DNA from: Nanobdellota archaeon
GTDB lineage: Archaea > Nanobdellota > Nanobdellia > Woesearchaeales > GW2011-AR9
Reading direction: 5' to 3'
NCBI GenBank assembly: GCA_018812355.1
Contig: JAHJDQ010000178.1
Span: forward strand, 1 to 8,181
Length of the DNA stretch: 8,181 bases
Part shown: positions 5,454 to 8,181 of the stretch, piece after piece
Layout of the letters: each line of letters starts with the position of its first letter
Numbering within the stretch: the stretch's first letter is position 1
Program-made: the position numbers and the translations under genes
The notes under the pieces: model-generated
What the model was told of the DNA's origin: nothing
Seen by the model: only the letters and a program-made list of their open reading frames with translations
Databases searched by the model: none

Positions 5454-5498
5454 TCTCGGCCGGCGCATGCTTTCTAATTACTAAAAATGTCCAAAACA

Positions 5499-5633
5499 TT
5501 TATAAAGCTCCTCCCTAACTTAATTATTAATATTTGGATACGGCCGAGTTGAATAGTACAAAAATACTACTTCTTCTCAATAAAATAGTCAAAAAGAATA
5601 TTTTAGTAAATCGAATTCAAAGGAGAAATAAAT
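5499..5633 (+). promoter_or_regulatory. Promoter, about 100-nt leader and SD of the DEAD-box helicase gene
   Basis: TTTATAAAG at 5499-5507 predicts transcription start near 5530 and a leader of about 100 nt, while other genes in this window look leaderless or short-leadered. The leader holds a small hairpin, TAGTA (5554-5558) with TACTA (5565-5569) around CAAAAA, and ends with the SD AAAGGAG (5619-5625), 8 nt before the ATG. A long structured leader would suit post-transcriptional control, as reported for cold-responsive archaeal helicase genes (established for other species, inferred here). Confidence 0.5.
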
Positions 5634-6896
5634 ATGTCATTTGAAAAATTAAATGTAAATATAGAAATAGTTAAAGGACTAAAAGAGATGGGTATTACAA
5701 GCCCAACAGAAATTCAACAAAAAGCAATCCCTATAGTACTAACCGGAAAACATCTTATTGGCGGTTCTAAAACAGGTTCAGGTAAAACTGCCGCTTTTGG
5801 AATTCCTTTAGTCCAAATGATTAAACCTAAACAAGGCTTACAAGCCCTAATTTTAGCACCAGTACGAGAACTAGCTGTCCAGATTTCTGAAGAATTAAAA
5901 AAGTTCGGTAAACATCTAAACTTTTCCGTCACTACTGTTTATGGCGGTGTCGGATATCAACCGCAAATTGACGGCATGCGTAACTCAGAAATTGTTGTCG
6001 CTACCCCAGGAAGAATGTTAGATCATTTACAAAGCGGAAATGTCGACCTTTCTAAAATAAAATTCTTTGTTTTAGATGAAGCTGACAAGATGGTTGAGAT
6101 GGGTTTTATTGAAGATGTGGAAAAAATCATGTCCCAAACTCCAAAAAATAGACAGATCTTACTTTTCGGAGCAACAATTTCTCATGAAATTGAACAAATT
6201 AAGAAAAGGTACATGCCTGATTCGGTTTCTGTGGAAGCCGAACGACATGTCCAAGAGGACTTTTTAGAACAATACTTCTGTGATTTAAGACCGCACGAAA
6301 AGTTTTCTTACTTAGTTAATACCCTTAAGAAAGAAAAAAGTGAAAAAGTAATCATCTTTTGTTCAACCAGAACTACTGTAGAATTAATTGGTCATAACCT
6401 CAAAAAGCAGGGAATTAAAAATGCCATGATTCATGGTAAATTAACTCAAAGTCGTAGATTAAGCGTAATTGATGATTTTAATAAAGGTAAAATTGATATC
6501 ATGATTGCTTCTGCAGTTGCTGCTCGAGGAATTGATATTAAGTTTGTTAGTCATGTTATTAACTATGACCTTTCCCAGGATCCACAAGAGTATGTGCACC
6601 GAGTGGGACGAACAGCCCGTGCAGGAGAAAAAGGAAAAGCGATTACCTTACTAAGTGATAAAGATTATGGTACGTTTAACCAAATCTTAGATCGATATAG
6701 TAATTTGAATATTGAAGAAGTTCAAAAAGGCGAATTTCCTAAGTTAACTTTTGAAACGAGAATGGAACGAAGACCAAGAAGTTTCGGCCAAGTTGGTAGA
6801 GGGAGATATTCCAATGCAAGAAACGGATCGCATAGAAGTGGCGGATCACGTTTCCCTTCCCATTCTGGGAATCAAAGAGGGTCAAACTTTTCTTAA
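5634..6896 (+). CDS. DEAD-box ATP-dependent RNA helicase with Arg/Gly-rich tail
   Basis: A 420-residue two-RecA-domain helicase that unwinds RNA duplexes with ATP. Motifs in order: Q motif SPTEIQ (23-28), I SKTGSGKT (45-52), Ia PVREL (76-80), Ib TPGR (124-127), II DEAD (148-151), III GAT (179-181), IV IIFCSTR (240-246), V ARGID (297-301) and VI HRVGRTAR (322-329). Departures from consensus are S45 for the usual A in motif I, PVREL for PTREL, and GAT for SAT. From about 376 the tail is rich in Arg, Gly and Ser, an unstructured RNA-binding extension like RGG tails. The length is close to a minimal DEAD-box core plus tail. The ATG is fixed by the SD. The gene lies between a tRNA whose T-loop intron carries an RNA domain and a free RNA locus with the same domain, so assisting that RNA's folding is conceivable (speculative). 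Confidence 0.95.
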   Translation: MSFEKLNVNIEIVKGLKEMGITSPTEIQQKAIPIVLTGKHLIGGSKTGSGKTAAFGIPLVQMIKPKQGLQALILAPVRELAVQISEELKKFGKHLNFSVTTVYGGVGYQPQIDGMRNSEIVVATPGRMLDHLQSGNVDLSKIKFFVLDEADKMVEMGFIEDVEKIMSQTPKNRQILLFGATISHEIEQIKKRYMPDSVSVEAERHVQEDFLEQYFCDLRPHEKFSYLVNTLKKEKSEKVIIFCSTRTTVELIGHNLKKQGIKNAMIHGKLTQSRRLSVIDDFNKGKIDIMIASAVAARGIDIKFVSHVINYDLSQDPQEYVHRVGRTARAGEKGKAITLLSDKDYGTFNQILDRYSNLNIEEVQKGEFPKLTFETRMERRPRSFGQVGRGRYSNARNGSHRSGGSRFPSHSGNQRGSNFS

Positions 6897-6897
6897 A

Positions 6898-6906
6898 TTT
6901 TTTTTT
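6898..6906 (+). terminator. T9 terminator of the helicase gene
   Basis: Nine T start one base after the TAA stop. A perfect 6-bp hairpin, TTCCCA (6857-6862) with TGGGAA (6866-6871), lies shortly before it inside the coding region but is too far upstream to be a classical terminator stem. The T-run alone suffices for archaeal polymerase. Confidence 0.65.
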
Positions 6907-6934
6907 ACATTTCCTTTATCACTAACCCATAAAA

Positions 6935-6943
6935 TTTAAATAA
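6935..6943 (+). promoter_or_regulatory. TATA box of the free non-coding RNA
   Basis: TTTAAATAA is centred at 6939, which puts transcription start at about 6964-6966. The basal stem of the RNA starts at 6967, so promoter and predicted structure agree independently. No start codon or SD with an open frame follows. Confidence 0.55.
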
Positions 6944-6964
6944 GTCAACTACTTTCTTTCCTCT

Positions 6965-7079
6965 AAGCCAGGTAAAGGTGAAAAATGAGGGAGTTAAGCT
7001 TAGAAAATCCAGCTGGTTAGTTTTTATAAATTGTAAAACTTCCTCTTCCACAAGATTTGCTTGGCCAAATACTTTTTTT
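6965..7079 (+). ncRNA. Structured non-coding RNA sharing a domain with tRNA-Gly intron 2
   Basis: From the outside in: a 10-bp basal stem, 6967-6976 with 7056-7065 (two G-U); GTG (6978-6980) with CAC (7049-7051); and a 9-bp stem, 6987-6995 with 7037-7045 (one G-U). The apical domain then carries AGCTTAGAAA (6997-7006), AATCCAGCTGGTT (7006-7018, sharing one A with the previous block), GTTT (7020-7023) and TGTAAAAC (7032-7039). The same four blocks occur in the same order in the T-loop intron at 5332-5453, where the enclosing stem has different bases but the same pairing. AGCT at 6997-7000 can pair with AGCT at 7011-7014, placing the intron copy's extra rod in a hairpin loop. A TATA box lies about 27 nt upstream, and T7 follows the stem. 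I found no convincing C/D boxes, H/ACA pocket, or SRP or RNase P signature, and do not recognise the class. Confidence 0.65.
7073..7079 (+). terminator. T7 terminator of the free non-coding RNA
   Basis: Seven T begin 8 nt after the closing base of the basal stem at 7065. This gives an expected transcript of roughly 110 nt from the start near 6965. Confidence 0.5.
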
Positions 7080-7087
7080 AGGATAAA

Positions 7088-7140
7088 TTTTTATAAAAAA
7101 TTATTAAAACAAAATAAGATTACAGTAATAACAGAGGAAG
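7088..7140 (+). promoter_or_regulatory. Orphan promoter-like stretch with SD but no gene behind it
   Basis: TTTTTATAAAAAA (7088-7100) is a strong TATA candidate, with a start expected near 7120. GATTACAG (7118-7125) and an SD-like GAGGAAG (7134-7140) follow, much like the leader before the DUF2073 gene (2558-2598). No ATG, GTG or TTG follows at SD distance and no open frame begins here; transcription would run antisense into the 3' end of the gene at 7169-7702. It could be the remnant of a lost gene. Confidence 0.3.
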
Positions 7141-7168
7141 AAATTTAATCTCTCCATAACAACTTACT

Positions 7169-7702
7169 CTAATTTTCTCCCAAATAACCTTTATAGGCAT
7201 ACTTCTTTGTTTGCATGTCTAAGAATTTCTTCATGATCGCTTGTAAATTCCAAATGCGGTAATATAACTGGTCGTAATAAATACTTTCCAATTCTTTCTT
7301 AAAAATATATTCATTATAGATTTTACCTAATTTTTTAGGCAACCATTTCCCCATAAAGGTTTTCTGCCAATCATAAAGCACTGTACCATCAATAGTAATT
7401 TCAATCCGGCCACTCGTTAAGCATTTTTTCTTACCGTCAACTTCAATTTCCATTTCTTTCATGTCAAAAATAATTGGTCTGAAGACAATTTTATAACTAA
7501 TATAATCATTCACTTCTTTCGTCATCTGCCAGCGCCACTCCTGTTCTGCTCCAGCTGGAGAAGGTATCTTATGTTTATAATCAACCTCATGCCACATATA
7601 ACCATAATTCTTCGCCCAATCAATCACTGCTGCATAAAAACCGTCAAAATCAAATATCCCAGCATAACGTAAAGTGATTGTTTTTAAAGGTATACTTCCC
7701 AT
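7169..7702 (-). CDS. Hypothetical protein, member 3 of the three-paralogue family
   Basis: A 177-residue soluble protein, related to the products of 487-1086 and 1090-1602. It keeps the N-terminal LRYAGIFDFDGFYAAVIDWAKNYGYMWHEVDYKH segment, strands YISYKIVFRPIIF and GRIEITIDGTVLYDW, and a helical aromatic C-terminal part (WLPKKLGKIYNEYIFKKELESIYYDQLYYRIWNLQAIMKKFL). It lacks the EELVTxxGR motif of the other two, having SPAGAEQEWRW instead, so it is the most diverged. The conserved residues are mainly aromatic and hydrophobic, pointing to a binding or scaffold fold rather than an enzyme (inference). Family not recognised. It lies downstream of the IleRS gene on the same strand but has its own TATA box 26 nt upstream of the ATG and no SD, so it is probably transcribed separately as a leaderless mRNA. 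Confidence 0.85.
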   Translation of the reverse strand: MGSIPLKTITLRYAGIFDFDGFYAAVIDWAKNYGYMWHEVDYKHKIPSPAGAEQEWRWQMTKEVNDYISYKIVFRPIIFDMKEMEIEVDGKKKCLTSGRIEITIDGTVLYDWQKTFMGKWLPKKLGKIYNEYIFKKELESIYYDQLYYRIWNLQAIMKKFLDMQTKKYAYKGYLGEN

Positions 7703-7723
7703 AAAGAATGTGATTACTTTTAG

Positions 7724-7732
7724 TTATATAAA
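7724..7732 (-). promoter_or_regulatory. TATA box of paralogue 3, leaderless
   Basis: TTTATATAA on the - strand is centred 26 nt upstream of the ATG at 7702, so transcription should begin at the start codon. It sits directly behind the stop of the IleRS gene at 7735. Confidence 0.6.
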
Positions 7733-7734
7733 TA

Positions 7735-8181
7735 TTACTCTTCTACCTTATCAAACCAAACTTTAAACTCTTCTTTCTTAATTTTAAATTCTCCAGAAAA
7801 ATCATGTTTCTTAACCGCATCAATGTTAGTCATTACAAATTCCACTGCTCCAACCTTCTCTTTAATCTCTTGCTGATACTTAACTAAACTTTCTTTCATT
7901 TTCTCACTAACCATTAAGAATAATCTTATTTGTTCCAACTTTTCTAAACCAGCTTTCTTTCGTAACTGTTGTATATTCCTACTCACCTCTCTAGAAAAAC
8001 CTTCCGCATCTAATTCCGAAGTCCTTTCCGTATTCAAATAAATAAAACCAAATTTAAACTCAGCTTCAACAAAAGACTCAGGAACTTCTCTTGCAATGAT
8101 TAGCATTTCCCGGGTAATTCTAACCTCTTTCCCATCATACTTAAACTTAAACGCTTTTTCCCGATCAATACTTTCAATAAT
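7735..8181 (-). CDS. ileS: Isoleucyl-tRNA synthetase, C-terminal part only
   Basis: The frame is open to the window edge: 25 codons precede the first internal ATG at 8106 (AFKFKYDGKEVRITREMLIIAREVPE), so 149 codons including the stop are visible and the rest lies outside. The segment GFIYLNTERTSELDAEGFSREVSRNIQQLRKKAGLEKLEQIRLFL matches the C-terminal domain of archaeal/eukaryotic-type IleRS, in which 'T-x-E-L-x-x-E-G-(F/L)-x-R-E-(V/L)-x-R-x-I-Q-x-L-R-K-x-A-G-L' follows the anticodon-binding helix bundle. Family role: ATP-dependent attachment of isoleucine to tRNA-Ile in the cytosol. The catalytic HIGH and KMSKS motifs and the editing domain are not in view. Its stop is followed within a few bases by the promoter of paralogue 3. 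The ATG at 8106 must not be taken as the start. Confidence 0.9.
   Translation of the reverse strand: MIESIDREKAFKFKYDGKEVRITREMLIIAREVPESFVEAEFKFGFIYLNTERTSELDAEGFSREVSRNIQQLRKKAGLEKLEQIRLFLMVSEKMKESLVKYQQEIKEKVGAVEFVMTNIDAVKKHDFSGEFKIKKEEFKVWFDKVEE

Larger units (their letters stand above)
5237..5467 (+). tRNA. tRNA-Gly(UCC) with two introns
   Basis: Exons are 5237-5273, 5311-5331 and 5454-5467. Splicing gives 72 nt: acceptor GCGCCGG/CCGGCGC with discriminator A; D-arm GTTT/GAAT with a G18-G19 loop; anticodon stem CGGGC/GCCTG with loop CTTCCAA (anticodon TCC at 5270-5272); a four-base variable loop TGAT; and T-arm CCGAG/CTCGG with the canonical loop TTCGAAT. CCA is not encoded. Gly identity follows from the anticodon and from the GCGCCGG acceptor usual for tRNA-Gly. 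Both junction pairs fold as 3-nt bulge, 4-bp helix, 3-nt bulge, the substrate of archaeal splicing endonuclease. Standard tRNA scans that expect one intron at 37/38 could miss or truncate this gene. The promoter is the TATA box at 5204-5213. Confidence 0.93.

Noticed and set aside
6751..6939. A + strand frame of 62 codons overlapping the helicase tail
   Set aside because: It is a shadow of the Arg/Gly/Ser-rich helicase C-terminus, has no SD, and runs through the T9 terminator.
6978..7051. A splicing-competent BHB motif around the free RNA copy
   Set aside because: The flanks pair as a continuous imperfect stem and do not give the 3-nt bulge, 4-bp helix, 3-nt bulge pattern, and no tRNA-like exons surround it.
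6965..7079. C/D box or H/ACA guide RNA, SRP RNA or RNase P RNA at the free RNA locus
   Set aside because: No RTGATGA/CTGA box pair, no kink-turn GA/AG pattern, no clear pseudouridylation pocket with a properly spaced ACA, and none of the conserved SRP or RNase P core strings were found by eye. It is therefore left as an unknown class.
7735..8106. A separate 123-residue protein starting at the ATG at 8106
   Set aside because: The frame continues open to the window edge with IleRS-like sequence, so this is the internal part of a larger synthetase gene.
1..8181. CRISPR array, insertion sequence, integration site or selenocysteine/stop-codon recoding
   Set aside because: No regularly spaced repeats, transposase-like proteins, or genes with in-frame stops were found; the tRNA has no 3'-end duplication in the window.

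Overview
The window looks like AT-rich archaeal chromosome, most probably from a DPANN-type lineage (Woesearchaeota/Pacearchaeota-like; the lineage is inferred). The archaeal assignment rests on TATA boxes about 25-30 nt upstream of starts, several leaderless genes, a tRNA interrupted by introns with bulge-helix-bulge (BHB) junctions, a one-finger ZPR1 protein, and the archaeal set of Era-like GTPase, DUF2073 protein and Zn-ribbon protein. There is no sign of an insertion sequence, CRISPR array or phage genes.

Left part (1-1783): the 3' end of a radical-SAM tRNA methylthiotransferase (archaeal/eukaryotic MtaB type) reads rightward and converges on a leftward operon. That operon holds a 68-residue membrane-anchored protein and two tandem members of an unrecognised family. 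A third member of the family lies at 7169-7702, so the window holds three diverged paralogues.

Middle (1914-5164): a rightward cluster encodes the Era-like GTPase, the DUF2073 protein and the Zn-ribbon protein. It is followed by two leftward genes: an exported or membrane-anchored protein with the His/Cys pattern of clan CD (caspase/CHAT-like) peptidases, and a ZPR1 zinc-finger protein. The ZPR1 gene and the tRNA gene diverge from a single near-symmetric TATA box.

Right part (5237-8181): a tRNA-Gly(UCC) gene has two introns, 37 nt in the anticodon loop (37/38) and 122 nt in the T-loop (59/60). Removing both gives a canonical 72-nt tRNA. A DEAD-box RNA helicase gene follows, with a leader of about 100 nt. 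Downstream of it lies a non-coding locus (about 6965-7079) with its own TATA box, a long imperfect stem and a T7 terminator. Its apical part shares ordered identical blocks (10+13+4+8 nt) with the T-loop intron, and both copies are closed by a stem of different sequence but the same pairing. The same RNA domain therefore seems to exist once as a tRNA intron and once as a free RNA gene, on either side of the helicase gene. This is the strongest candidate for something undescribed. The window ends with the third paralogue and the 3' end of an isoleucyl-tRNA synthetase gene, both leftward.

Overall theme: tRNA and RNA metabolism (t6A methylthiolation, IleRS, tRNA splicing, RNA helicase, GTPase cluster), with lineage-specific proteins of unknown role in between.
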